DNA of 64,000 nucleotides from Desulfosporosinus lacus DSM 15449 (GTDB lineage Bacteria > Bacillota > Desulfitobacteriia > Desulfitobacteriales > Desulfitobacteriaceae): the NCBI RefSeq assembly GCF_900129935.1, contig NZ_FQXJ01000019.1, positions 18,198 to 82,197 on the forward strand, read 5' to 3'. Positions 7,361-16,768 of the stretch are shown piece by piece. Position numbers and translations under genes: made by a program. The notes beneath the pieces were generated by a model, which saw only the letters and a program-made list of their open reading frames with translations, did no database searches and was not told the DNA's origin. Every line of letters begins with the position of its first letter. Position 1 is the stretch's first letter.

Positions 7361-9142
7361 GTGAGTAAAAAGGTTTTGATTATTGGTGGTGTTGCTGGAG
7401 GGGCATCTGCAGCAGCGAGGCTTAGAAGACTCGACGAAACTGCGGAGATTATTATGTTTGAAAGAGATGAGTACATTTCTTTTGCAAATTGCGGTTTACC
7501 CTATTATATTGGAGGGACCATAAAAGAAAGAGAGAGTCTTTTAGTCCAGACTCCTGAAAGCATGAAGAGTCGATTTAATATCGACGTAAGAATCAACAGC
7601 GAGGTAATTGATTTAGATACCCGTAATAAAGTAGTAACGGTCAGAACCAAGAACAATGGTACTTATAAAGAGATTTATGATTACCTTGTCTTATCCCCCG
7701 GCGCAAAAGCGATTAAACCTCCTATAGAAGGTGTCAATAGTCAGAGAATCGTAACATTAAGGAACATACCGGACACTGATCGGATCAAAGCCTATGTGGA
7801 CAAAGAGGGAACTAATAGTGCAGTCGTCATTGGCGGCGGTTTTGTCGGTGTGGAAATGGCAGAGAACCTAAAACATAGAGGGCTTGACGTTACATTAGTT
7901 GAAGCAGCACCACATGTCTTGGCACCTTTCGACTCGGATATAGTTGGAGCTATGGAAAAGGAACTTTTCGATCATGGCGTCAAACTTATCTTAAATGATG
8001 GGGTTAAGTCATTTAAGGATCAGGAAAGCAGTGTGGAGATAAGCCTTAACAGTGGGAAAACATTGGTTACGGATCTTGTGATCATGGCCATTGGAGTTGT
8101 TCCAGATACAGGATTTCTTAAAGAAAGTGGAATTAAGATCGGTCCTAAGGGCCATATCTTAGTCGATGAATACATGGCAACCAATGTGGAAAACGTCTAT
8201 GCAGTTGGGGATGCCATCGAAGTCGTTGATTTTGTCAACAAGCAAGCGACAACGATTCCGCTTGCAGGGCCTGCTAACAAACAAGGTCGAATAGCAGCGG
8301 ACAATATAGCCGGTCTAAGGACTTCTTATAAGGGAACTCAAGGTACTTCGATTATTAAGGTCTTCGGCTTAACAGCAGCTAGTACCGGGAATAATGAGCG
8401 GACTCTGAAACACCTTAATATTCCTTATAAAACAATTACCGTACATCCAGTGTCTCATGCCTCATACTATCCTGGAGGATTCATGATGACCTTGAAACTG
8501 ATCTTTAATGAAGAAGGTAAAATCTTAGGAGCACAGGGCGTAGGCAGTGATGGTGTAGATAAGAGAATCGACGTCATTGCAACGGTTATAAGACTGGGTG
8601 GAACTGTCTCAGATTTGACGGAATTGGAGCTTTGCTACGCACCACCTTATTCATCAGCAAAAGATCCCGTCAATATGGCGGGCTTTGTTGCGGAGAATGT
8701 CCTGGCTGGCAGAGTGGATATCATGTCGATCGAGGAATTTTTGGATTATGACCGAGAAAATACGATCTTAGTGGATGTCCGTACAGAAACAGAATATAAT
8801 AATGGACACCTTGAGGGAGCACTCCACATTCCAGTGGATAGTCTGAGAGCAAGGTTAGGGGAACTCGATAAAACTAAAGAGATCTTGGAATATTGCCAAA
8901 TTGGGCTCAGAGGGTATGTGGCTTCCAGGATCTTAACCCAAAATGGATATAACGTTAAAAATCTCACCGGTGGCTATAAATCTTGTCTTATGTCGCCGTT
9001 AAAACCTCCTTGTGTTGTTCCTGCAGCGACCTCAGAAAAACAGAGCGTCGATCCCGATACTCAAGTTGTGAAAAGTGATACGGGAAAAGAGATCAGTGAT
9101 TATAAGAAAAAGCAGAGTGATTGTGGGATATGTTCAGAATAG
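7361..9142 (+). CDS. CoA-disulfide / NAD(P)H persulfide reductase with C-terminal rhodanese domain
   Basis: 593 residues starting at a GTG behind AAGGAGG. Residues 1-450 form a pyridine nucleotide-disulfide reductase: FAD motif IIGGVAGGASAAAR, the CoADR catalytic Cys C44 in SFANCGLPYY, and an NAD(P) motif VVIGGGFVGVEMAE. Residues ~455-545 are a rhodanese domain with active Cys C512 (EYCQIGLRG). This fusion matches NADH-dependent persulfide reductases that handle CoA or sulfur persulfides. A further ~50-residue tail ends in DCGICSE, adding extra cysteines. It likely serves sulfur metabolism next to the ferredoxin genes. Confidence 0.88.
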   Translation: MSKKVLIIGGVAGGASAAARLRRLDETAEIIMFERDEYISFANCGLPYYIGGTIKERESLLVQTPESMKSRFNIDVRINSEVIDLDTRNKVVTVRTKNNGTYKEIYDYLVLSPGAKAIKPPIEGVNSQRIVTLRNIPDTDRIKAYVDKEGTNSAVVIGGGFVGVEMAENLKHRGLDVTLVEAAPHVLAPFDSDIVGAMEKELFDHGVKLILNDGVKSFKDQESSVEISLNSGKTLVTDLVIMAIGVVPDTGFLKESGIKIGPKGHILVDEYMATNVENVYAVGDAIEVVDFVNKQATTIPLAGPANKQGRIAADNIAGLRTSYKGTQGTSIIKVFGLTAASTGNNERTLKHLNIPYKTITVHPVSHASYYPGGFMMTLKLIFNEEGKILGAQGVGSDGVDKRIDVIATVIRLGGTVSDLTELELCYAPPYSSAKDPVNMAGFVAENVLAGRVDIMSIEEFLDYDRENTILVDVRTETEYNNGHLEGALHIPVDSLRARLGELDKTKEILEYCQIGLRGYVASRILTQNGYNVKNLTGGYKSCLMSPLKPPCVVPAATSEKQSVDPDTQVVKSDTGKEISDYKKKQSDCGICSE

Positions 9143-9172
9143 TGGTCTAAACAAGACGGAATTTCGGCTGGG

Positions 9173-9197
9173 AGCCTCCAATATTGGGGGCTTTTTT
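9173..9197 (+). terminator. Rho-independent terminator
   Basis: AGCCTCC pairs with GGGGGCT (one G-T pair) around an AATATT loop and is followed by a run of six T. It lies 30 bp after the CoADR-rhodanese gene. Confidence 0.85.
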
Positions 9198-9202
9198 ATT
9201 TT

Positions 9203-9565
9203 GCCAAGTACGATTCGGAGATTCCGATGTTAATATGTATGTTTAGAATGCTAGAATTGCTGGAGTGAGCTAGGTCTTGCCTTCTCTGGCACATAATTTA
9301 TTGAAAAGCACCGAAGTCTAGTCGGATTAATGTATAAGCTGGAGATGGTTTCAATTCTGGGTGTATAGGTTAATAATTGAATTTAATGAAGGACATGTAA
9401 GATGTTTGTCGAATTTCTAATTTAGGATAGTTTTAGGTATTTGCAATAATTATAACCGGATTAAAATAATGGGATGTCAAGATTATATATGAACATGTTC
9501 GCATAATATCTATCTGATTCGGATTGTAATTTACGAAGTGTGGTTGGGGTTGATGTTGGTTGAGT
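9203..9565. other. AT-rich intergenic region, nothing identified
   Basis: About 360 bases between the terminator and a small membrane-protein ORF. I see no gene, structured RNA or convincing promoter. Confidence 0.4.
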
Positions 9566-9760
9566 ATGAGCTTAGCAATTGCAGTAGCAATATATCTAGT
9601 GGTACCATTACTTCTGTTCTATAAGATCGTAACGACGATACGAGTTAGCGAAAAACTTAGGGTAATTCTTTTGCTGGTGTTAATTGCGAGTTTCAGTATA
9701 GTAACGTACTTATTGTTTCAATACATCGAATATCAGATTATTACGAATATAACGAAATAG
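9566..9760 (+). CDS. Small two-helix membrane protein, unknown
   Basis: A 64-residue ORF from ATG 9566 with two hydrophobic segments (about residues 4-22 and 33-52) split by a short basic turn. The ribosome site is weak (GGTTGGGG-like), and codon use is AT-rich like the surroundings. It resembles no family I know. It may be a real small membrane protein or a chance ORF. Confidence 0.4.
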   Translation: MSLAIAVAIYLVVPLLLFYKIVTTIRVSEKLRVILLLVLIASFSIVTYLLFQYIEYQIITNITK

Positions 9761-9810
9761 AGTTGCTTTTTGGAAGTGAGAACATTTGATCATGAGGGGA
9801 GTGGGTAGAC

Positions 9811-10653
9811 TTGGAGTTTAATACTCTTTTTCACTCTGAGCGTCCGGTCAAACGTTCAGATTTACGTATGCTCCTAGGGAAGTTGTATTATACTTGGCGT
9901 CGCTATTTTCAGTGGATTTTTCATCGATCAATTAAGTATGCGTCTGGTTTCAAGGAAACTCCTCTTCCGTATCTTATCGCTAGCCATAGCACTCCATTAT
10001 ATAGACGCCTGAGAAATGTAGATATGTGGCTCCAGCAAAACAAGGTAACTAATCTAAAACTGGCTTCAGTTAAAATACATGGTTTAATATTAAAGCCAGG
10101 TGAAACATTTTCTCTCTGGCGTCTAGTTGGTAAACCTTCAAAGGCAAAGGGATTTAAGAAAGGGATGGTTCTGACAAACGGATCATTTTGTCCGGGGGTG
10201 GGAGGTGGCCTTTGTCAACTTTCTAATCTCATATATTGGATGGCAATTCATACACCGTTAACCGTCACAGAACGCTGGCGCCATACACATGACGTTTTTC
10301 CTGATAGCAACCGGACACAACCATTCGGAAGCGGGGCTACTGTTGTTTACAATTATATTGACTTACAAATAAGAAATAATACTTCACAAAACTATCAACT
10401 TTTGCTCTGGATAAGCGACTCAGAACTACGTGGAGAATGGAGAAGCGAGCAGTTGTTGACTCAAAAATATGAGGTTTATGAAAGTGACCATCTGATTACT
10501 CATGAATGGTGGGGGGGTTACATACGTCATAATGCAATTAGGCGAAAGGTTCTTGACGCTGTCAACAAGCAAATAGGTGATGAATTCATCACAGAGAATC
10601 ACGCAATCATGATGTATGAACCAATGCTGCCGTCAGTGGGCAAAACTATATAA
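9811..10653 (+). CDS. VanW family protein
   Basis: 280 residues with the VanW core: LKPGETFSLWRLVGKPSKAKGFKKG followed by the Cys/Gly motif PGVGGGLCQLSN. Start is TTG at 9811 behind GAGGGGAGTGGG. VanW proteins occur in some vancomycin-resistance clusters and widely in Firmicutes, with no firm biochemical role. No van genes are nearby. There is no obvious signal peptide, so this is the short cytoplasmic form. Confidence 0.85.
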   Translation: MEFNTLFHSERPVKRSDLRMLLGKLYYTWRRYFQWIFHRSIKYASGFKETPLPYLIASHSTPLYRRLRNVDMWLQQNKVTNLKLASVKIHGLILKPGETFSLWRLVGKPSKAKGFKKGMVLTNGSFCPGVGGGLCQLSNLIYWMAIHTPLTVTERWRHTHDVFPDSNRTQPFGSGATVVYNYIDLQIRNNTSQNYQLLLWISDSELRGEWRSEQLLTQKYEVYESDHLITHEWWGGYIRHNAIRRKVLDAVNKQIGDEFITENHAIMMYEPMLPSVGKTI

Positions 10654-10735
10654 TAATGAGTTTACAGTAATTCCAATTTATTTGTATGCTTGAGTCCAAC
10701 AGGCCATATAAAGCGTATGCGAGGGAGGAATGTTG

Positions 10736-11485
10736 ATGAATATCATTACAATTACTAAGGATAATCTTGAAGAAGAACATATTTGCTGTGCTATTTCAGA
10801 TAACAACGACTGTCAAGTTATGTCGAAAAAAGCATGGATGGCGGAACGTTTTGCAGATGGCCTTGTATTTAAAAAAGGGGATGTCAGAGGAAAAGTCTTT
10901 ATTGAATATATACCTGCTGAAAAAGCTTGGTGTCCCATAAACGCTGAAGGGTATATGTTCATTAATTGTTTATGGGTTTCAGGCCAATACAAGGGTCAAG
11001 GAATCTCCAATGAACTTTTAAATGAGTGTATTGACGACAGCAAAAGAAAAGGAAAGAAGGGATTAACAGTTCTTTCTTCAAAAAGTAAAATGACCTTTTT
11101 GTCAGACCCCAAATACTTCAAATATAAAGGCTTTTTGTTAGCGGATACTGCGTTACCTTACTATGAACTTATGTATCTTCCATTTGAAGAAAATATTGAG
11201 AAGCCATGCTTTAAGTCTTGTGCAAAAGATGCAAAAATAGGTGAACAGGGTTTTGTATTATTTTACAGTAATCAATGTCCCTTTACTGAAAAATATGTGT
11301 CCTTAATTGTGGAGACAGCAAAGAGCAAGGGGATAGCCTTTCGAGTGGTAAAGTATCAAACAACTGAACAGGCCCAAAATGCACCTGCCCCATTTACAAC
11401 TTATAGTTTATTTTATAACGGAGAATTTGTAACAAATGAAATTCTCTCAGATAAAAAGTTTGCAAAGCTTTTAGCAAATTTATGA
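10736..11485 (+). CDS. YoaP-like acetyltransferase (GNAT domain plus YoaP C-terminal domain)
   Basis: The ATG at 10736 is preferred over ATG 10730, because the GGGAGG site would sit only 1 nt from the latter. The 249-residue product has a GNAT-like middle (FINCLWVSGQYKGQGISNELL, acetyl-CoA loop near residue 85). Its C-terminal half, GFVLFYSNQCPFTEKYVSLI, looks thioredoxin-fold-like as in YoaP. The substrate is unknown. It stands alone. Confidence 0.75.
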   Translation: MNIITITKDNLEEEHICCAISDNNDCQVMSKKAWMAERFADGLVFKKGDVRGKVFIEYIPAEKAWCPINAEGYMFINCLWVSGQYKGQGISNELLNECIDDSKRKGKKGLTVLSSKSKMTFLSDPKYFKYKGFLLADTALPYYELMYLPFEENIEKPCFKSCAKDAKIGEQGFVLFYSNQCPFTEKYVSLIVETAKSKGIAFRVVKYQTTEQAQNAPAPFTTYSLFYNGEFVTNEILSDKKFAKLLANL

Positions 11486-11599
11486 GTGAGGGATAAGTAG
11501 GCAGATCCTATTTTTTTTACCGGACACCAAGTCAAGTAAGTTTCTTCAGATGATTATGCCATCTAGTATGGTAACTCCTATCAAGGAAAAAAAGGATGA

Positions 11600-12247
11600 T
11601 TGGATTTGGATAAAACGCTGAAGACGATAGAAACATACGATAAACATGCGGATTCATATCAAAGCAAGTTCATGGATTTCGAGAGTTATAAGAGTAAATT
11701 AAAGGGGTTCTGCGATATTTTATTGCCTGGTGCAAAGATTTTAGATGTAGGATGTGGTCCTGGAAATGCTGCAAAGCTCTTGATCGAATCAAATAAAGAC
11801 TTTGAGATCTTAGGCATCGATCTTTCAGCAGAGATGATTAATCGTGCGCGAGCAAACGTCGTATCTCCAAAGGTAAACTTCTTGGTTGGAGATATCAGAG
11901 ACCTGAATTTAAATGATGAGGTATACGATGCAGTTGTATTATCATTCTGTTTACCCCATTTATTAAATGAGGAAGCTGAGAAACTTGTTAATGATATAAG
12001 TGCAGTATTAAGCAGGGATGGCTTCTTATATTTGAGTTGTATGGAGGGAGTGAAATCGGGTTTTGAAACAACTAGTTTTAGTCCTGACGATTACATATTC
12101 TTCAACTATTACTCGGAAGACTTTATTCAGAAAACACTAGGGAAGAACAATTTAAGGATACTGCAGCTTCACCGAGATTTATACCCTGAAAGTGACGGCA
12201 GCTGCACGACAGACATGTTCATCTATGCTCAAAAGTTATCGAATTAA
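11600..12247 (+). CDS. Class I SAM-dependent methyltransferase
   Basis: 215 residues with the SAM-binding motif ILDVGCGPGNAAKLL (about residues 46-60), the acidic end of strand 2 ILGIDLS, and VGDIRDL. Start is TTG 11600, with TTG 11606 also possible because AAGGA lies at 11592-11596. Target unknown; this is the small-molecule methyltransferase type. A YjbR-like gene follows after 20 bp and may be cotranscribed. Confidence 0.8.
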   Translation: MDLDKTLKTIETYDKHADSYQSKFMDFESYKSKLKGFCDILLPGAKILDVGCGPGNAAKLLIESNKDFEILGIDLSAEMINRARANVVSPKVNFLVGDIRDLNLNDEVYDAVVLSFCLPHLLNEEAEKLVNDISAVLSRDGFLYLSCMEGVKSGFETTSFSPDDYIFFNYYSEDFIQKTLGKNNLRILQLHRDLYPESDGSCTTDMFIYAQKLSN

Positions 12248-12267
12248 GTGAAATGGAGCGATTTTAA

Positions 12268-12642
12268 ATGAACTATGAATGGCTTGACGAGTACTGTCTT
12301 TCTAAGAAAGGATCACAAAAGGATTTCAAGGTGGAATGGGATGCGACAAGATATCTTATTGGTGGAAAAATGTTTGCTATGCAAGGTGGAGATAAAGATA
12401 AAAAGGCGATTATTACCTTGAAATGCGATCCCTTATTTACGCGATCCCTGCGAGAAAATTATCAACATATCGTTGCAGGCTATTATATGAATAAAGAACA
12501 CTGGAATTCTTTGTATTTAGATGGCGATGTGCCCGATGATATCGTAAAACAAATGATAGATATGTCTTATGAATTAGTTGTAGGAAAACTCAGTAAGAAA
12601 GCGCAAAAAGAAATTAGGGAAGAAAAATTATCGTTGAGTTAA
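12268..12642 (+). CDS. MmcQ/YjbR family protein
   Basis: A 124-residue protein fitting the YjbR/MmcQ family: N-terminal CLSKKGSQKDFKVEWDATRYLIGGKMFAM, then ALITLK-type strand and the HWNSLYLDGDVPDD segment. The family has a CyaY-like fold and is proposed to bind DNA, but its role is not settled. The ATG follows AATGGAGCG. It ends before a bidirectional terminator. Confidence 0.8.
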   Translation: MNYEWLDEYCLSKKGSQKDFKVEWDATRYLIGGKMFAMQGGDKDKKAIITLKCDPLFTRSLRENYQHIVAGYYMNKEHWNSLYLDGDVPDDIVKQMIDMSYELVVGKLSKKAQKEIREEKLSLS

Positions 12643-12682
12643 GCTGGTGGTTAAGAGAACCGTCAAACTTGCCGAAAAAAAA

Positions 12683-12729
12683 GCAACCAGCGAAACCCGA
12701 ATGCGGTTGCTGGTTGCTGGTTGCTTTTT
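12683..12729. terminator. Bidirectional terminator between convergent genes
   Basis: GCAACCAGC at 12683 pairs with GCTGGTTGC at 12716 (or its repeat at 12709). An A-run lies on the left and TTTTT on the right, so both the YjbR-like gene and the minus-strand ilvD can end here. Confidence 0.8.
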
Positions 12730-12739
12730 GCTTGTTATG

Positions 12740-14401
12740 CTATTGCTTTTGAATTTCTAAAATTGCGCCTTTGTTTCCTGACGTTACCAGGGCGGCATAT
12801 CTCGAAAGGTATCCGGTTACAATTTTTGGCTTTCTTGGCTTCCAATTTGCTCTTCGTTTTTCTAGTTCTGCGTCACTTATAACAAAATTGATTTCATTTG
12901 CCATAATGTCAATTTGGATAGTGTCTCCGTTTTCTATTAAGGCGATATTTCCTCCTACCGCTGCTTCAGGAGAAACATGACCGATTGCCGCGCCTCTGGT
13001 GGCCCCACTGAATCGCCCATCGGTAATCAGTGCGACGCTTCCTCCAAGTCCTGATCCCATAATAGCCGAAGTGGGATTTAACATTTCTCGCATGCCTGGT
13101 CCGCCTTTAGGGCCTTCATACCGGATTACAATAACATCTCCTGCTGTGATTCCGCCGGAAGTAATTGCTTGCATGGCATCTTCTTCGCAGTCAAATACTT
13201 TTGCCGGGCCTTCGTGTTTAAGCATTTCTGGGGCCACGGCGGAACGCTTGACAACGCAGGAATCAGGAGCCAGGTTTCCCTTTAATACAGCAATCCCACC
13301 TGTTTTACTATAGGGATTTTCGACAGGCCTGATTACCTCAGTATTTTTATTCAGACAACCTGCAATGTTTTCTCCTACAGTTTTACCAGAGCAGGTTATT
13401 AAATCTGTTTTAAGCAAACCTAATTTATTGACTTCGTTCATAACCGCGTAAATGCCGCCAGCTTCATCGAGCTCCTCTACAAAGTTATGCCCGGCAGGCG
13501 CGAGGTGGCATAGATTAGGAGTTTTGTCACTAATTTCATTAGCGATTTCAAGATTTAATTCAATACCGCATTCGTGAGCAATCGCAGGAAGATGCAACAT
13601 GCTGTTGGTACTGCAACCCAAGGCCATATCTAAGGTCAAAGCATTTTCAAAGGCATCCTTAGTCATAATATCTCTTGGCAGGATATTCTTTTTCAGTAAC
13701 TCCATAATCTGCATACCCGCGCGCTTTGCCAGCTGAATACGAGAAGAATAAACCGCAGGGATAGTTCCATTCCCTTGCAACCCCATTCCCAATACTTCTG
13801 TAAGGCAGTTCATACTATTGGCTGTATACATGCCTGAACAGGAACCACAGGTTGGACACCCTTTATTTTCAAATTCTTGTAATTTTTCCTTAGTAATTTT
13901 TCCTGCTTGAAATTGACTGACTGCTTCTGAAACACTGGAAAAGCTAACCTTTTGCCCATCCACTTTGCCTGCAAGCATCGGTCCGCCGCTGACGAATATG
14001 GTTGGAACGTTTAATCTTGCTGCAGCCATTAACAATCCAGGAACATTTTTGTCACAGTTTGGAACCATAACCAGTGCATCAAAGGCATGAGCAAGTGTCA
14101 TGGCTTCAGTAGAGTCGGCAATCAATTCTCTAGTGACAAGAGAATACTTCATGCCCTGATGTCCCATCGCCAAGCCGTCACATACAGCAATCGCAGGGAA
14201 AACAAGAGGAGTCCCTCCAGCCATGGCTACACCCAACTTTACAGCGTCTACGATTTTATCGAGATTCATATGCCCTGGGACGATATCGTTTTGAGAACTT
14301 ACAATGCCGATTAAGGGACGTTCTATTTCCTCATTAGTCAATCCCAGCGCATGAAACAATGCGCGGTGTGGTGAAGTCTTGGTTACTGCATCACTATTCA
14401 T
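12740..14401 (-). CDS. ilvD: Dihydroxy-acid dehydratase
   Basis: A 553-residue protein of normal family length. It has the Fe-S ligand regions [10 protein letters not shown] (near residue 120) and [19 protein letters not shown] (near 190). It converts dihydroxy-isovalerate and dihydroxy-methylvalerate to the 2-keto acids of valine and isoleucine. An AGAGGTG site precedes the ATG. It stands alone here, 11 kb from the ilvE-B-N-C operon and on the other strand, so it escapes the riboswitch that governs that operon. Confidence 0.95.
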   Translation of the reverse strand: MNSDAVTKTSPHRALFHALGLTNEEIERPLIGIVSSQNDIVPGHMNLDKIVDAVKLGVAMAGGTPLVFPAIAVCDGLAMGHQGMKYSLVTRELIADSTEAMTLAHAFDALVMVPNCDKNVPGLLMAAARLNVPTIFVSGGPMLAGKVDGQKVSFSSVSEAVSQFQAGKITKEKLQEFENKGCPTCGSCSGMYTANSMNCLTEVLGMGLQGNGTIPAVYSSRIQLAKRAGMQIMELLKKNILPRDIMTKDAFENALTLDMALGCSTNSMLHLPAIAHECGIELNLEIANEISDKTPNLCHLAPAGHNFVEELDEAGGIYAVMNEVNKLGLLKTDLITCSGKTVGENIAGCLNKNTEVIRPVENPYSKTGGIAVLKGNLAPDSCVVKRSAVAPEMLKHEGPAKVFDCEEDAMQAITSGGITAGDVIVIRYEGPKGGPGMREMLNPTSAIMGSGLGGSVALITDGRFSGATRGAAIGHVSPEAAVGGNIALIENGDTIQIDIMANEINFVISDAELEKRRANWKPRKPKIVTGYLSRYAALVTSGNKGAILEIQKQ

Positions 14402-14545
14402 TCTATAAACACCTCTCTTATAATGCGTTGTATAATTATATTATAGATTGTATGATGTCCAATGTCTATAATATTTTAATGAACATTATATGGAGAGAAT
14501 GAAAAAAAAGATAAAATAGGTACACTTATGGTGGAGGTAGAAAAA

Positions 14546-14980
14546 ATGATAATTCGAGACATGATTGCAGAAGATATTCCTCAACTTGCAGTGCTATACA
14601 AGCAATTTTGGAATGAAGAGTCTTCGGTTGAAAGTATGTATGAAAACTTCAGCAAGTTTCAGGAGGATGATTCATACTTATTGCTTAGTGCTGTAGAAAA
14701 CAATCAGCTAATAGGTTCTGTAATGGGAATTATCTGTGGGGAGCTGTATGGAGGTTGCAAACCTTTTATGGTGCTGGAAAATATGATCGTTGATAATAAA
14801 TATAGAAATCATGGGGTTGGGAAAGGACTGATATCGGAGCTTGAAAAAAGAGCTGTCGAAAAAGGCTGCTCACAAATAATTCTTGTCACAGACACTAATA
14901 GAATTGATGCTTGTAAATTTTACGAATCCGCAGGATATAATCCTGACACGCATAAGGGGTATAAGAAGAAACTGAAATGA
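14546..14980 (+). CDS. GNAT family N-acetyltransferase
   Basis: The ATG at 14546 lies 9 nt after GGAGG; an ATG 18 bp upstream precedes that site and is less likely. The 144-residue product has the GNAT core: MIIRDMIAEDIPQLAVLYKQFW, LENMIVDNKYRNHGVGKGLISELE (acetyl-CoA loop) and the C-terminal ACKFYESAGY. Substrate unknown. Confidence 0.85.
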   Translation: MIIRDMIAEDIPQLAVLYKQFWNEESSVESMYENFSKFQEDDSYLLLSAVENNQLIGSVMGIICGELYGGCKPFMVLENMIVDNKYRNHGVGKGLISELEKRAVEKGCSQIILVTDTNRIDACKFYESAGYNPDTHKGYKKKLK

Positions 14981-15002
14981 TTTTCAGCGAGTGAGATTAG
15001 CT

Positions 15003-15125
15003 TTAAGCAACTTTAGGATTGGTTATATTTCTTAATTCTTTAAACTGAATGATTTCTTTTATAGAGGCATTTCCAAATAAAGCTATCAAAATCTTTAAAT
15101 CGGATAGCTTCCCCGATATTCCCAT
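15003..15125 (-). CDS. Candidate 40-residue small protein
   Basis: On the minus strand an ATG at 15125 follows a perfect AGGAGG site by 6 nt and opens a 40-codon frame, MGISGKLSDLKILIALFG... ending NITNPKVA. One short hydrophobic helix (about residues 9-18) precedes a charged helix. No family is recognised. Support is the strong ribosome site alone. Confidence 0.35.
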   Translation of the reverse strand: MGISGKLSDLKILIALFGNASIKEIIQFKELRNITNPKVA

Positions 15126-15368
15126 TATATTCCTCCTATTAAAAAGCATTCTTCCCGTATTTTCAACAAATTTATCTTTATATTTATACGTTGGGAAACA
15201 AGCTATTAGGAGGGTCGGAAATATTGTAAATCATGGAAGCCCTAAAAGGCTAAGGATCGTCTGACGGTGAGTTGAAGTATATTCTATAAATGGGCTAATC
15301 CTTATAAGGATTTAAAGGTTGGGCAGCAAAACTTGGGTCATACTAGAACTTAAGGGAGGGTATGATTG

Positions 15369-15577
15369 GTGAAGAAAATTGGGATGATAGGTGGTTTTGG
15401 GCCGGAGGCCACACTAGATTACTACCGGTTAATGAGGAAAAGATTGAGGGGTTAATCTTGGGCTGTACAGAATTACCCCTTATTCTTACAAAGGATGAGT
15501 TTAATATTCCGTTCCTAAATACTGCTAAGATACACGCAGAGAGTGTCATTAGATATTGTTTAGGAGAGAAAACATGA
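15369..15577 (+). pseudogene. Aspartate/glutamate racemase family, large internal deletion
   Basis: A GTG at 15369, 8 nt after AAGGGAGGG, opens with VKKIGMIGGFGPEATLDYYR, the N-terminus of the Asp/Glu racemase family, and stops at 15453-15455. In another frame from about 15431 the sequence reads EKIEGLILGCTELPLIL to CLGEKT, the C-terminus of the same family with its second catalytic Cys (GCTE). The ~170-residue middle is missing and the two ends are out of frame, so the gene is dead. Confidence 0.75.
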
Positions 15578-15643
15578 AATACCAATTCATTATCTAAGGG
15601 AAAAGGGTGTTTTAGTTTTGTAGGAAATGAAAGGAGAAACGAT

Positions 15644-16171
15644 GTGAATTTTACGTACGAATTAAATAAACAGGATCTCATTGATTTCAATATATTCCAT
15701 ATTACCTATTCTAAATTAGCGAGGCGGTCGTTTTTTTTACAACGGTATGTTTTTTCGTTATCTTTTTTAATTTTACCTTTCATAATTAGGAATTTTACGA
15801 ATATGCCGCTAGGGTACTGGTTAGTTGTATTTATTCTCTTGTATATATACTGGGTTGCATTTTACCCAAAACGTATAAGGAAGATCGTTTCAAGGAAAAT
15901 CTCAAAGATGCTTGCTGAGGGAAAAAACCATAGTGTGGTTGGAACTCATAATTTGGCGATATCTGAAACTGAAATCGTTGATAATAGTCAACACAGTGAA
16001 GCAAGGACACCGTTCAATGCTGTAGAAAATATTGTTGAAGACAAAGAACATATTTTTATCTATGTAAATGCTGATTCAGCACACATTATTCCGACTAGAA
16101 TATTTGAGAATCATGAAAAAAAGAAAGAGTTTCTGGCCTTATTAAATAATAAGGTTGGTCGATTGAACTAA
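15644..16171 (+). CDS. YcxB-like membrane protein
   Basis: 175 residues from a GTG preceded by AAAGGAG. Two adjacent membrane segments (about residues 33-72) follow an N-terminal soluble stretch. The C-terminal half, HNLAISETEIVDNSQ...TPFNAVENIVEDKEHIFIYV, matches the YcxB-like domain. Function unknown. It is followed closely by thpR. Confidence 0.65.
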   Translation: MNFTYELNKQDLIDFNIFHITYSKLARRSFFLQRYVFSLSFLILPFIIRNFTNMPLGYWLVVFILLYIYWVAFYPKRIRKIVSRKISKMLAEGKNHSVVGTHNLAISETEIVDNSQHSEARTPFNAVENIVEDKEHIFIYVNADSAHIIPTRIFENHEKKKEFLALLNNKVGRLN

Positions 16172-16190
16172 AATACAAGGAGAATACCGT

Positions 16191-16736
16191 ATGAGATTAT
16201 TCATTGGAGTGGATTTGCCAGCTGAAATTAAACAAGCCCTGATTGAATTTCAGTCAGAGCTAAGACTTCTCGGGGTTAATGGGTCCTTCAAATCACAAGA
16301 TAATTTTCATATAACCCTGGAGTTTTTAGGGGAATTAGATGCCAGTAGGATTCCAGCACTTACTGAAACACTTTCTAGAGTCGCGAGCAACTTTAAACCC
16401 TTTGATTTAAATATAGTTGGATTAGGGGCATTTCCTTCTTTTAAACGTCCTCATACATTGTGGACCGCGGTAAATGGAAGTTTAACTGAACTAAATAGAC
16501 TAAGGGATGAACTACATAGTGAACTCAGAAACAAGAGCTTTGAATTGGAAGAACGGCAATTTAAACCGCATGTAACCTTGGCCTCTCGTCCCAACCTTGA
16601 CAATATAGATATTTCTACTGTTCAATCTGGAACGCTGGGTGAATTCCTGGTAAAGGAAGTTGTTTTATTTGAGAGCAGGGCTATAAGTGGAAAAAGAGTC
16701 TATACCGATTTATTTAAAGTTCGTTTAGAACCTTAA
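16191..16736 (+). CDS. thpR: RNA 2',3'-cyclic phosphodiesterase (ThpR/LigT)
   Basis: A 181-residue protein with the two catalytic HxT motifs of the 2H phosphoesterase fold: HITLEFLG near residue 42 and HVTLASR near 126. The opening MRLFIGVDLPAE is typical of the family. It hydrolyses 2',3'-cyclic phosphate ends of RNA and can join tRNA halves in vitro. An AAGGAG site lies ahead of the ATG. Confidence 0.9.
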   Translation: MRLFIGVDLPAEIKQALIEFQSELRLLGVNGSFKSQDNFHITLEFLGELDASRIPALTETLSRVASNFKPFDLNIVGLGAFPSFKRPHTLWTAVNGSLTELNRLRDELHSELRNKSFELEERQFKPHVTLASRPNLDNIDISTVQSGTLGEFLVKEVVLFESRAISGKRVYTDLFKVRLEP

Positions 16737-16768
16737 AATTTGAATCATTGTAATAGTATTAGTATTCT

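Noticed and set aside
14402..14527. T-box or riboswitch in the ilvD leader
   Set aside because: No T-box motif, specifier or terminator is seen; the region is only AT-rich.
15049..15264. Plus-strand ORF of 71 residues
   Set aside because: It covers the reverse complement of the small minus-strand ORF, including its ribosome site, and has no plus-strand start signal.
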